Shown here: piece by piece, positions 1 through 8,064 of the stretch
Layout: every line of letters starts with the position of its first letter
How positions within the stretch are numbered: the first letter of the stretch is position 1
NCBI GenBank assembly: GCA_016714905.1
Contig: JADKBW010000023.1
Location: 1 to 40,625, forward strand
DNA from: Flavobacterium sp.
GTDB lineage: Bacteria > Bacteroidota > Bacteroidia > Flavobacteriales > Flavobacteriaceae
Direction of reading: 5' to 3'
DNA: 40,625 nucleotides
Notes under the pieces: generated by a model
What the model saw: only the letters and a program-made list of their open reading frames with translations
What the model was told of the DNA's origin: nothing
Databases searched by the model: none
Position numbers and translations under genes: made by a program

Positions 1-938
1 AGTGCTACGTTATATTTTTTTTGCTTAAAGTAATAGTCGCCCAAATTGTAATTTACTAATGCAGCTCCAAATAAATTATCTAATGCTAAGTACGATTTTA
101 AAGCTTCATTGTAGTAGTGAAGCGCTTCGGATGCGTTTCCTTTTTTGGAATAAAACTCGGCCATATAATTGAGAAGCAATCCGTAATTTCTACTTTTTTC
201 TGTTTTTTCGAATTCTGATTTGGCTTTCGAATAATAAGTCCAAGCCAATTCGAGGTTTCCTTGCTCAAAGTAAATTGCACCAATATTGGTTAAGGTGACA
301 GGCAATGTACTTTCTTTCAATTCGTTTTGAATTTGAAGTGCTTTCAACAAATAATCGATGGCTTTGCCGTAGTTTTTTTGCGATTTGTAAACCACACCAA
401 TATTGTTGTAGGCCTTTGAAATACTGTTTTTGTTATTGATTTCTTGATATACTTTAAGCGCTTTGAAGTAGTAATCGAGTGCAATCGAGTAGTTATTCAC
501 TTCCGAATAAACGACACCAATGCTGGCATAAGCGCGAGCTAAGCCGTTCTTTATAGACTTCGATTTTTCGTTGGAATTTAGAGATTTTATTTTATTGTAG
601 AAATCAATGGCATTATTAAAATGCAAAATGGCTTCTTTGTAATTGCTGTTGATAATGCCCACATTTCCAAGCGTCATTTCCGCATTGGCAAGCCCAAGGT
701 TGTCATTGATTTGAATGGCAATGGAAGTTGCTTTTCTAGCGAAATAATAAGCAGAATCAGGATGTGTTTCTTTGTATAAGTCGGCTAAGGCATTATAAGA
801 ATTGACCTTTGTCGCATCTACTTTTGAATTTCTAAGTACTTTTTGTAAGCTGTCAACGGCTGTGTTCTGTCCATTCGTTGTGAAAAAAACGAAGAAAAGA
901 AATAATAGCCATTGGAAACTTGTATGTTTATTTTTCAA
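1..938 (-). CDS. Tetratricopeptide-repeat protein, N-terminal part (runs off left edge)
   Basis: The minus frame stays open from a TTG at 936-938 to the window edge, giving about 312 residues with the C-terminus missing. It opens with a basic start (KNKH), a hydrophobic stretch rich in Leu and Phe and a likely signal-peptidase site near NGQ, so the protein is probably exported or membrane-anchored. The rest is back-to-back TPR units of about 40 residues, recognisable by recurring patterns such as YKEAILHFNNAIDFY, YSIALDYYFKALKVY and YGKAIDYLLKALQIQ. TTG is chosen because it directly precedes the signal sequence and a TAnnTTTG box lies 28 bp upstream. In Bacteroidota this architecture often continues into a histidine kinase or a LuxR/AraC-type DNA-binding end; that part is outside the window, so the function is open. 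It lies downstream of an OmpR-family regulator on the same strand. Confidence 0.8.
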   Translation of the reverse strand, partial: MKNKHTSFQWLLFLFFVFFTTNGQNTAVDSLQKVLRNSKVDATKVNSYNALADLYKETHPDSAYYFARKATSIAIQINDNLGLANAEMTLGNVGIINSNYKEAILHFNNAIDFYNKIKSLNSNEKSKSIKNGLARAYASIGVVYSEVNNYSIALDYYFKALKVYQEINNKNSISKAYNNIGVVYKSQKNYGKAIDYLLKALQIQNELKESTLPVTLTNIGAIYFEQGNLELAWTYYSKAKSEFEKTEKSRNYGLLLNYMAEFYSKKGNASEALHYYNEALKSYLALDNLFGAALVNYNLGDYYFKQKKYNVA

Positions 939-966
939 AGTATAGTTGGATTTATAGATTGCCTCA

Positions 967-974
967 CAAATATA
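967..974 (-). promoter_or_regulatory. TAnnTTTG promoter box for the TPR gene
   Basis: The minus strand reads TATATTTG, an exact match to the Bacteroidota -7 element. Transcription would start about 20 nt before the TTG start at 938. No clear TTG (-33) element is seen at the expected distance, which would suit activator dependence. Confidence 0.5.
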
Positions 975-1004
975 CTTTAAGATTCAGTGCAGAAACCTTG
1001 CGAA

Positions 1005-1044
1005 TTAGAATTCGATGCTTTTGACTTAGAATTCGATGAGAATT
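1005..1044 (-). repeat. Helically phased direct repeats upstream of the TPR promoter
   Basis: The 13-mer TTAGAATTCGATG (plus-strand reading) occurs exactly twice, at 1005-1017 and 1026-1038, 21 bp apart. Its AGAATT core recurs a third time at 1039-1044, 11 bp further on. The array lies between the regulator stop codon and the -7 box of the TPR gene, about where an upstream activator would bind. OmpR-family regulators commonly bind direct repeats spaced in whole helical turns; that this is such a site is inference. Confidence 0.45.
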
Positions 1045-1047
1045 GGA

Positions 1048-1734
1048 CTATTTTATCGCAAACTTAAATCCAATGCCATGCAAGTTTTCAATCGCAATGC
1101 CTTTTTCATCGGCAAGGATTTTTCTTAAACGAGAAATAAAAACGTCCAAACTTCGGCCCATAAAATAATCATCATCACCCCAAAGTGATTTTAGAATGAC
1201 TTCTCGTTTCAAGACTTGGTTTTGGTGTTCAATAAAAAATTGGAGCAGTTGTGATTCTCTTTGTGTTAATTTGATTTTTTCATTTTCGTGAATCATCAAG
1301 TAATTGGTAGGATCGAAGGTGTATTTTCCCAATAGATAAGTTTGTTGCTCCAACGCTTTATTTTTCTGCGAGCGTTTGAGGAATATTTCAATTTTCAAGA
1401 GCAATTCTTCAATGCTAAATGGTTTGACTAAATAATCATCGGCGCCCAATCGCAATCCTTTGATTCGGTCTTCTTTCAACGTTTTGGCGGATAGAAAAAT
1501 GATTGGAATATCGGCATTGCGTTTTCGAATTTCGGTTGCTAATTCAAAACCATCCATTTTCGGAAGCATAATATCAAGAATACAAATATCGTAGGTGTTT
1601 TTTTTAAATACATCCAAGCAAATCTGCCCATTATTGCAGTGCATCACTTCATAATGATACTGCTCTAGATTGTCTTTAGTGAGAAAACCTAAAGTTTCGT
1701 CGTCTTCAGCGTATAAAATTTTGTATTTCGACAT
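1048..1734 (-). CDS. OmpR-family DNA-binding response regulator (RprY-like)
   Basis: A full-length two-domain regulator of 228 residues. The N-terminal receiver has the acidic pocket (E10, D11, D12), phospho-acceptor D54 in LDIMLPKMDG, S82 and K104 (VKP). The C-terminal half is a winged helix of the OmpR/PhoB type (TQRESQLLQFF, then SLDVFISRLRKIL, ending in HGIGFKF). Its ATG shares one base with the TAA of the upstream kinase (TAATG), a sign of translational coupling and of a cognate pair. Family, length and partner resemble RprX/RprY of Bacteroides, so the gene may be called rprY in other annotations, but I do not see enough to fix the name. Targets are not known from the sequence; phased repeats at both ends of this two-gene unit are candidate sites. 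Confidence 0.93.
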   Translation of the reverse strand: MSKYKILYAEDDETLGFLTKDNLEQYHYEVMHCNNGQICLDVFKKNTYDICILDIMLPKMDGFELATEIRKRNADIPIIFLSAKTLKEDRIKGLRLGADDYLVKPFSIEELLLKIEIFLKRSQKNKALEQQTYLLGKYTFDPTNYLMIHENEKIKLTQRESQLLQFFIEHQNQVLKREVILKSLWGDDDYFMGRSLDVFISRLRKILADEKGIAIENLHGIGFKFAIK

Positions 1735-2996
1735 TAGGCTGTGGGAATTATGATTGAAATGGTGATTCCGTTCGTTGGATTATTTTTAGCAGTTATTTTC
1801 CAATGATGCAAGGTGCAAATTTTCTTGACATAATACAGACCAAGTCCAAAGCCATTGACTTCATTGCTTTTTGTACTTGGAATGCGATAGAATTTATCAA
1901 AAATAAAAGGCAAGTTTTTGTTTGAAATTCCGATGCCATTGTCTGTAAAATGGAGTTGAATTTGGTTCGCTTCTTTCACAATACCAATCGAAATGACTGG
2001 TTGCTGTTCACAATATTTAATAGCATTATCCAGCAGGTTATAGACAATATTGTTGAAATGAAAAGTGTCTGCTTCGAATACAACTTCCGTTTCTGAGGTC
2101 ACAATTTGTAAGTCGCTTTCCGGGTATTTCAATTGAATATTTTCGATAACATCGCGTAGGATAGGAAGCATGTCCATTTCTTTTTTGTCCAATTGCAATG
2201 GTGAATTATCAGATTTGGCACTATTCAAAATGGTTTCGATATGCGTATTGAGTTTCTTGCTTTGTGCAATGATGATATTGGTGTATTTCTCTAATTTTTC
2301 GTCGCTTTGGATGGTTGGTTGTTGTTTTAGATAATTCGACGCGATCAATATCGATGATAGCGGTGTCTTGAATTCATGTGTCATATTATTGATGAAATCC
2401 CGTTGCAATTCTGAGTATTTTTTTTGTTGCAAGATGGTTACGATGGAATAAACGTACACCAAAAGAATGATGATTAAAGCAAAGGAAAGGACAAACCAAA
2501 ACTTTAGTGAGCTAAATAAGAAACTGGTTTCATTTGGAAATCGAATGGCGAAATAATACACCAGATTTTTGTGTTTGGGAAAATAGACAGATGGTTTTTG
2601 TTTATTAACCTCAGACATCGAAACATAATTACCATATACCATTTCGTCGCTTTCGCAGTTGTACATGGCATATTCGTAATCAGTATTGATATTTACTTTT
2701 TCGAACTCCGACTTTAAGTAAAAGTCTAAAATCTTTGGCTCAAAATCGTTGTCAATGTTGACAATATAGTAATCATTAGAAACCTTTTGAACCGGATTTT
2801 CAGCAGGTAATTCGTGATTGGTTCCTTCGTAAAGTTTTTTCGCGACTTCTAGTAAAGCGATGTGCACTTTTTGGCTGAACTTCTTTTCCTCAATAGAATA
2901 GGCTTGTTTGGTCCAAAGCAATTGCGCGACTAGAATTCCGATAATGGCTACTAGTCCGAGAACAATGATGCTGGTTAGTTTGTTTTTCTTTATCAT
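1734..2996 (-). CDS. Membrane sensor histidine kinase (RprX-like)
   Basis: A 420-residue kinase with a membrane segment at about residues 8-28, an extracytoplasmic sensor loop of about 135 residues with no recognised domain, and a second membrane segment at about 165-188. It continues into a HisKA dimerisation domain with H207 in NNMTHEFKTP and a HATPase domain with N box (LLDNAIKY), G1 (DNGIGIS) and G2 (GFGLGLYYVKK). It should autophosphorylate on H207 and pass phosphate to the regulator encoded immediately downstream with a one-base overlap. A good promoter (TTG, 20 bp, TATTTTTG) reads into it from the divergent region shared with the DUF1573 gene. The signal it senses is unknown; the loop contains one Cys (residue 114). 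Confidence 0.93.
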   Translation of the reverse strand: MIKKNKLTSIIVLGLVAIIGILVAQLLWTKQAYSIEEKKFSQKVHIALLEVAKKLYEGTNHELPAENPVQKVSNDYYIVNIDNDFEPKILDFYLKSEFEKVNINTDYEYAMYNCESDEMVYGNYVSMSEVNKQKPSVYFPKHKNLVYYFAIRFPNETSFLFSSLKFWFVLSFALIIILLVYVYSIVTILQQKKYSELQRDFINNMTHEFKTPLSSILIASNYLKQQPTIQSDEKLEKYTNIIIAQSKKLNTHIETILNSAKSDNSPLQLDKKEMDMLPILRDVIENIQLKYPESDLQIVTSETEVVFEADTFHFNNIVYNLLDNAIKYCEQQPVISIGIVKEANQIQLHFTDNGIGISNKNLPFIFDKFYRIPSTKSNEVNGFGLGLYYVKKICTLHHWKITAKNNPTNGITISIIIPTA

Positions 2997-3078
2997 GGAG
3001 AAAATTCCAAATTTTTAAATTCCAAATTCCAATTGTAGAAATTAGATTTTAGATAATCATTCAAAGTGTAATATTACT

Positions 3079-3109
3079 CAAAAATACGTTGTCATTTCCC
3101 CATTAACAA
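3079..3109 (-). promoter_or_regulatory. Promoter of the sensor kinase/regulator operon
   Basis: On the minus strand, TTG (complement of 3107-3109) is followed after 20 bp by TATTTTTG (complement of 3079-3086), matching the Bacteroidota pattern TTG-N17-23-TAnnTTTG. The leader to the ATG would be about 75 nt. The -33 TTG lies inside the first TTAACAA box, so a protein bound there would compete with sigma factor. Confidence 0.6.
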
Positions 3110-3141
3110 CTCATTAACAATCATTAGATGGCGGTTAACAA
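3103..3141 (+). promoter_or_regulatory. Three phased TTAACAA boxes, candidate OmpR-type operator
   Basis: TTAACAA occurs at 3103-3109, 3114-3120 and 3135-3141, all in the same orientation. Starts are 11 and 21 bp apart, about one and two helical turns, so all three lie on one face of the DNA. The array sits between the divergent promoters of the kinase/regulator operon and the DUF1573 gene. Direct repeats with 11-bp period are the usual binding pattern of OmpR/PhoB-family regulators, one of which is encoded next door. Binding is inferred. Confidence 0.5.
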
Positions 3142-3161
3142 GACGTCAAGCATAATCAATC

Positions 3162-3169
3162 TACTTTTG
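3162..3169 (+). promoter_or_regulatory. TAnnTTTG promoter box for the DUF1573 gene
   Basis: TACTTTTG matches the -7 consensus and lies 47 bp before the ATG. No TTG is present 17-23 bp upstream; the third TTAACAA box is there instead, as expected of an activator-dependent promoter. Confidence 0.55.
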
Positions 3170-3216
3170 GAGTGTTCAAATAAATCAACCTTTACTAATC
3201 ATTAAATTTTATTATT

Positions 3217-3621
3217 ATGAAAGCAATTAAAATGTCAATCGTCGTTTGTGTTTTAGGATTAATGTCTTTTACGGTTTTACCAACAAGCAGCAAAAGCATC
3301 GATTCGATTAAAGACGCTAACGGAATTACCTGGAAGAGCGAATCCATCGATTTGGGAGAGATTCCGCAAAACAAACCCAAAGAAGTCGATTTTGAATTTA
3401 AGAATACTGGAAAAACGGCTGTGGTTATTACTAATGTAAAAGCTTCCTGCGGCTGTACTGCGACCGATTACACAAAAACACCAGTACAACCAGGAGCCAC
3501 TGCAACGGTAAAAGCAACCTACAATGCTGCGGCAAAAGGAGCTTTTTCAAAAACAGTGACGGTAACAACCAATGCTGATGACGCGCCAAAAGTATTATCC
3601 TTCAAAGGAACGGTTATATAA
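3217..3621 (+). CDS. Exported DUF1573-domain protein
   Basis: A 134-residue protein with a cleavable signal peptide (hydrophobic core about residues 6-22) and one DUF1573 domain over most of the mature part. The family signature is plain: W-x-S-x-x-x-D-L-G-x-I-P near residues 39-50, FEFKNTGK, then VKASCGCTATDY with the conserved Cys pair C79 and C81, and a final FKGTVI strand. DUF1573 proteins are small Ig-like beta-sandwich proteins common in Bacteroidota periplasm; their biochemical role is not settled. The gene is monocistronic, with its own promoter box and terminator, and lies divergent from the kinase/regulator operon, which makes it a candidate target of that system. Confidence 0.9.
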   Translation: MKAIKMSIVVCVLGLMSFTVLPTSSKSIDSIKDANGITWKSESIDLGEIPQNKPKEVDFEFKNTGKTAVVITNVKASCGCTATDYTKTPVQPGATATVKATYNAAAKGAFSKTVTVTTNADDAPKVLSFKGTVI

Positions 3622-3640
3622 ATTGAGTTAGTTAGTGAAA

Positions 3641-3672
3641 AGACTCCAAGCGAAAGTTTGGAGTTTTTTTTT
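3641..3672 (+). terminator. Rho-independent terminator after the DUF1573 gene
   Basis: A 7-bp stem (ACTCCAA at 3643-3649 with TTGGAGT at 3658-3664) and an 8-nt loop are followed by a run of T to 3672. It separates the DUF1573 gene from the hybrid-kinase operon. Confidence 0.85.
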
Positions 3673-3747
3673 GCATTAAAATCAAAGTCAACATTTAATT
3701 TTTATATTTAGCGAAAATTAGATTTATACCTATGTGATCTTGGATCT

Positions 3748-5856
3748 ATGAAAAAAATCGTTGCCCTCAACACCTACTTTAAACTCTTATTGCTGATCGT
3801 CGGAACAAGTATATTGTTCCTTCTGCTGTATCTATCTCTTTACGTTTACACCATTCAACAAGAGAAGGAAGTATACAAAACAACCTATGACCAGTACAAT
3901 AGTGAAGTTTCTTCTTTGTTTGAATTGAATTCAAAAACCCATATCGCTACGATAAAAGATGTTACTTATTGGACTGAATTAGTTCGATTTATAGCTTCAA
4001 AAGACGAAAGTTGGTTTAAAGAAAATATTGTTAAGGAATTTGAGACCTACGAAGTCGATTACATTGGAATTTATGGTTTAGATCAGCAACTCATCAATAA
4101 AGTAACAACTTCCAATATCAAGACTACTGATTTCCTTCCTAAATCTGTTTTTGAAAAACTGTACAAGGACAAATTGATGCGTTTTTATATTCAGATTCCC
4201 GAGGGAGTTGTTGAGGTTTTTGGCGCAACTATTCATACTTCTGATGATCCTAAAAAAGTAAAAACTTTGCCAGCGGGATACTTTATTATGGCACGATTGA
4301 TTAATCAGCCGTTTCTAGACAATCTAAATAGTATTAGTAATTCTAAAACAACTTTAGTTCCTGCCAGTATTTTGCCATCAGAAAATCTTGAGTCTGTTAT
4401 TATTTATAAGAGATTAGAGAATTGGCGAAATGAAAATGTAGGTCAATTGGCTTTTGAGCGTCCCTTTAATTTAGATTTTAAAAGTACTAAGAAAATACTG
4501 ACCATTATCATTATTGCCTTTATAATCAACATATTGGTTTATTTGTATTTTTCAAGAAAATGGGTTTATTCTCCGCTTAGGATTATAACTAGAGTTTTAG
4601 AAACGGGGAATCAAGACGCGATTGATGAACTCAAAGCAGAGCCGGGCGAATTTGGATATATTGGGAATCTATTTGAAGAGAGTAACAACCAACAAAAACA
4701 ACTCGAAATATCTAAAAAGAAAGCAGAAGAAAGCGATCACTTGAAATCTTCCTTTTTGGCCAACTTGTCGCATGAAATCCGCACGCCAATGAATGCGATT
4801 ATCGGCTTTAGCGATTTGCTCAATGACAAGAAATTGAGTGACAATGATAAGAGTGAATACATCAAAATCATTCGAAACAGTGGCAGTAATTTAGTGTCGA
4901 TCATCGAAGACTTAATTGAAATGTCTAAAATTGATGCGCAGCAGATTACGCCGAAAATGGACGGATTTGATCTCGAAAGTTGTTGTCAAGAATTGTATGA
5001 AGCTATTAAAGTAACGATTCCGAAAGAAAAGAAAGTAACGCTACAATTGATCAAACCATCAAGCCCGATTTCGAAGAAAATCCTAACGGACAAAATCAAA
5101 CTGCGGCAGATTATTACCAATTTGATTACCAATGCGATTAAATATACAGAGACAGGAACGATAGCATTTGGATTTCGGATTGATGAAAAAAATCACAAGA
5201 TATTGTTTAGCGTGAAAGACTCCGGTGTTGGAATTGACGAAAAAAATCTCAAAGTAATTTTTGATCGTTTCCGACGCGTTGAAGATGACTTTTCTGTAGA
5301 GTTGAGCGGCTTAGGTTTAGGCTTGGCAATAAGCAAAGCCTATGTCGAGATGTTGGGCGGAACTATTTCAGTGACTTCTAAAGTTGGAGAAGGTTCAACG
5401 TTTGAGTTTTCCATTCCATTGCAATATGACATGACTAAAGCAGAGGAAATTGTCTCTGAAATCACTGTTGATTTGGAAGCCAATAGCGATAAAGTAATCT
5501 TGGTGGCAGAAGATGATAATATTAACTTCTTGCTTTTGAAAAAAATGCTGCAACTGAGAAACTACACCATAATTAGAGCAGTCAACGGACAAGAAGCTGT
5601 AACTGTTTGTTCAACCAATCCGTCGATTAACTTGGTGTTTATGGACATCAAAATGCCGATCATGGATGGCTATGCCGCGTTTGAGAAAATCAAAACGTTT
5701 CTACCTCATATGCCTGTAATTGCCCAGACGGCGCATTCCTCGATGGAAGACAAAGAGCGCGTAATGCAGGCTGGTTTTACCGATTATATTACGAAGCCAC
5801 TCGACAAGGAAAAGATTTTTGAAGTGATTGATACTGTCTTTAAAACAAACAGTTAA
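3748..5856 (+). CDS. Hybrid sensor histidine kinase with CHASE4-like sensor (copy 1)
   Basis: A 702-residue membrane kinase. TM1 is about residues 11-34 and TM2 about 249-268. The loop between carries the Trp-acidic pattern of CHASE4-type ligand domains (YWTELVRFIASKDESWF, about 74-90). After TM2 come a short HAMP-like or coiled segment, HisKA with H342 in SHEIRTPMNAI, a HATPase with N box (NLITNAIKYT), DSGVGID and GLGLGLAISK, and a C-terminal receiver with E588/D589/D590, phospho-acceptor D633 (FMDIKMP) and K683 (TKP). No DNA-binding output domain is attached, so phosphate must move on through an unlinked phosphotransfer protein or regulator. It is paralogous along its whole length to the next gene and begins an apparent three-gene operon. 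A near-match TATATTTA at 3703-3710 is the only promoter candidate I see. Confidence 0.93.
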   Translation: MKKIVALNTYFKLLLLIVGTSILFLLLYLSLYVYTIQQEKEVYKTTYDQYNSEVSSLFELNSKTHIATIKDVTYWTELVRFIASKDESWFKENIVKEFETYEVDYIGIYGLDQQLINKVTTSNIKTTDFLPKSVFEKLYKDKLMRFYIQIPEGVVEVFGATIHTSDDPKKVKTLPAGYFIMARLINQPFLDNLNSISNSKTTLVPASILPSENLESVIIYKRLENWRNENVGQLAFERPFNLDFKSTKKILTIIIIAFIINILVYLYFSRKWVYSPLRIITRVLETGNQDAIDELKAEPGEFGYIGNLFEESNNQQKQLEISKKKAEESDHLKSSFLANLSHEIRTPMNAIIGFSDLLNDKKLSDNDKSEYIKIIRNSGSNLVSIIEDLIEMSKIDAQQITPKMDGFDLESCCQELYEAIKVTIPKEKKVTLQLIKPSSPISKKILTDKIKLRQIITNLITNAIKYTETGTIAFGFRIDEKNHKILFSVKDSGVGIDEKNLKVIFDRFRRVEDDFSVELSGLGLGLAISKAYVEMLGGTISVTSKVGEGSTFEFSIPLQYDMTKAEEIVSEITVDLEANSDKVILVAEDDNINFLLLKKMLQLRNYTIIRAVNGQEAVTVCSTNPSINLVFMDIKMPIMDGYAAFEKIKTFLPHMPVIAQTAHSSMEDKERVMQAGFTDYITKPLDKEKIFEVIDTVFKTNS

Positions 5857-5866
5857 CAATTGTTAA
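5853..5866. repeat. 14-bp perfect palindrome between the two hybrid kinases
   Basis: TTAACAATTGTTAA overlaps the stop codon of copy 1 and lies about 90 bp before copy 2. It contains the heptamer found in the 3.1 kb array, here in inverted form. It could be an operator or chance in AT-rich DNA. Confidence 0.35.
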
Positions 5867-5956
5867 AAACCTTTTCATTAGTATTTTATTGATTCCGATT
5901 CTCAATCGTTTTTTGTCATAATTTTCGAAAGAATAATAATAGCTTTTTTTATAAAA

Positions 5957-8062
5957 ATGACGAATGTAAAAAAGACGTATCCCAAAATATTACTCTTGAT
6001 ATTTTCATCGAGTGTTTTTTTTATTCTGCTTTATATTTCCCTTTTCTATTATACCAAGCAAGCGGAATCGAAAGTGTATTCAAATTCAGCACAACAGTTT
6101 GACAACGAGATTGCTAAGCTCATTGAACTCGACAACAAACCCATTAAAGTTGCTATTAATAATGATACCAACTGGGATGAATTCGTAGATTTCACCAAGA
6201 CAAAAGATTCAATCTGGTACAATGAAACCATTGGTAATGAATTAAGCATTTACAATGCGGATTATTTAGGTACGTATGATGTCGATTTTAATTTTATTAT
6301 TCGCACGCCTTCAGCGAAAATGAAATCCAAAGACATCATTCCGAAAGAAGCAATGGTTCAATTGAAGCGTTTGGGTTTTAGCAAATTTTACTTAAAAATA
6401 CCCGAAGGTTTTGTAGAAGTTAGTGGCGCTTCTATTCATCCATCTGATGATCCATTGAAGAATAAGACAGCTCCATTTGGTTATTTTTTTGTTGCTAGAA
6501 TTCTTGATTCATCTTATGTAAATTATTTTCAAAAAGTCTCTGAATCCAAAGTGAAATTTATCAATTCGGACCATAAAAAAATCGAAGGAAAACACGCTAT
6601 TTATTCAGAATATTCCCTTAAGGATTATAATGGTAAAGTCATCGCTAACTTGCTTTTTGAGAGAAAGTTTGATGTGTATTTTGACAATATGTTGACCATT
6701 CTATATCTCATCATCTTTGCTTTCGTCGTGAATTTGATCATCAATATTTTCTATACCCGTAAATTAGTTTATTCACCGCTGGATATGATGACCAGAGTTT
6801 TAGAAACAGGCAATAAGAAGGCAATTAAAGAATTGAAAGCAACTACCGGCGAATTCAGCTACATTGGAAATCTTTTTGAGGAAAATGCAAATCAAAAAAT
6901 TGAGTTAGTTAAGTCGAAGTTGAAAGCTGAAGAAGGCGAGCGACTGAAAGCATCGTTTTTAGCAAATTTGTCGCATGAGATTAGAACTCCGATGAATGCC
7001 ATCAATGGTTTTACGGATTTGATTATCAATACAAAATTGAGCAAAGAGGAACAGGTTGAATATTTGAAAGTCATCGAAAAAAGCGGGAAAAATTTGGTGT
7101 CAATTATAGATGATTTGATTGAAATGTCGAAGATTGATTCCAATCAAATTCAACCCAACTATTCCGATGTCAATATTGAATCCTGTATCAGTGAATTGTA
7201 TGAGACCATCAAAATTACGATTCCAAAAACAAAGAACATCGACTTCTTTATTATCCCTAATGACAAGCCTGCCGAATTCCCTATTGTTACGGATGAAGTC
7301 AAACTAAAACAGGTCATTGTCAATTTGGTAACCAATGCAATCAAATTTACAAGCGAAGGACATGTTGCGTTTGGATACCGCATCGATGACAAAAAGAAAA
7401 AAGTCATATTTACCATTAAGGATACGGGTCCTGGAATTGACAAGAATAATCATCAACATATTTTCGATCGTTTTAAAAGAGTTGAAAATGATGCTTCGAT
7501 CAAAGCGGGCGGCTTGGGATTGGGACTTGCGATATCTAAAGCATATGTTGAAATGATGGGAGGGATGATCTCATTAGAATCGAAAGTAGAGCAGGGATCC
7601 ACTTTTTCTTTTTCTATTCCACTGAAATACAATGAAATTCACAATATCACTGTAAAACCAATTAAGAGTAAATCCGAGCAAATTCATGACGACGGTATGA
7701 CAATATTGATTGCAGAAGATGATAATATCAATTTTCTGCTATTCCAAAAGGTTATTCAGTCGAAGAATTATACCATTATTCGAGCTGAAAACGGACTAGA
7801 AGCAGTTGAAATTAGTATCAATAATCCTGATATTGACTTAGTCTTAATGGATATTAAAATGCCCGTTATGAATGGATTTGAAGCGTTGGAAAAAATAAAA
7901 ATGATTCGCCCCGAATTGGTCATCATTGCTCAAACTGCTTATGCGTCGGCGGAAGATGAAGCGAGAATTTATAAAGCAGGATTTTATGGCTATCTGACTA
8001 AGCCCATTAACCGAGAGAAATTGTTTGAGGCGATTGATCGTGTTCTAAAAAACAAAAAGTAA
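5957..8062 (+). CDS. Hybrid sensor histidine kinase with CHASE4-like sensor (copy 2)
   Basis: A 701-residue paralogue of the preceding gene with the same domain order and nearly the same length. TM1 is about 10-32, the CHASE4-like loop contains NWDEFVDFTKTKDSIWY (about 72-88), and TM2 is about 246-266. HisKA has H340 (SHEIRTPMNAI), the HATPase has NLVTNAIKFT, DTGPGID and GLGLGLAISK, and the receiver has D632 in LMDIKMP and K682 (TKP). All catalytic motifs are intact in both copies. The kinase and receiver halves look more alike than the sensor loops, as expected if the duplication diverged toward different ligands. The 100-bp gap to copy 1 holds a palindrome but no convincing promoter; the stop lies 2 nt before the ATG of the porin-like gene, so the unit is probably transcribed together. 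Confidence 0.93.
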   Translation: MTNVKKTYPKILLLIFSSSVFFILLYISLFYYTKQAESKVYSNSAQQFDNEIAKLIELDNKPIKVAINNDTNWDEFVDFTKTKDSIWYNETIGNELSIYNADYLGTYDVDFNFIIRTPSAKMKSKDIIPKEAMVQLKRLGFSKFYLKIPEGFVEVSGASIHPSDDPLKNKTAPFGYFFVARILDSSYVNYFQKVSESKVKFINSDHKKIEGKHAIYSEYSLKDYNGKVIANLLFERKFDVYFDNMLTILYLIIFAFVVNLIINIFYTRKLVYSPLDMMTRVLETGNKKAIKELKATTGEFSYIGNLFEENANQKIELVKSKLKAEEGERLKASFLANLSHEIRTPMNAINGFTDLIINTKLSKEEQVEYLKVIEKSGKNLVSIIDDLIEMSKIDSNQIQPNYSDVNIESCISELYETIKITIPKTKNIDFFIIPNDKPAEFPIVTDEVKLKQVIVNLVTNAIKFTSEGHVAFGYRIDDKKKKVIFTIKDTGPGIDKNNHQHIFDRFKRVENDASIKAGGLGLGLAISKAYVEMMGGMISLESKVEQGSTFSFSIPLKYNEIHNITVKPIKSKSEQIHDDGMTILIAEDDNINFLLFQKVIQSKNYTIIRAENGLEAVEISINNPDIDLVLMDIKMPVMNGFEALEKIKMIRPELVIIAQTAYASAEDEARIYKAGFYGYLTKPINREKLFEAIDRVLKNKK

Positions 8063-8064
8063 AA

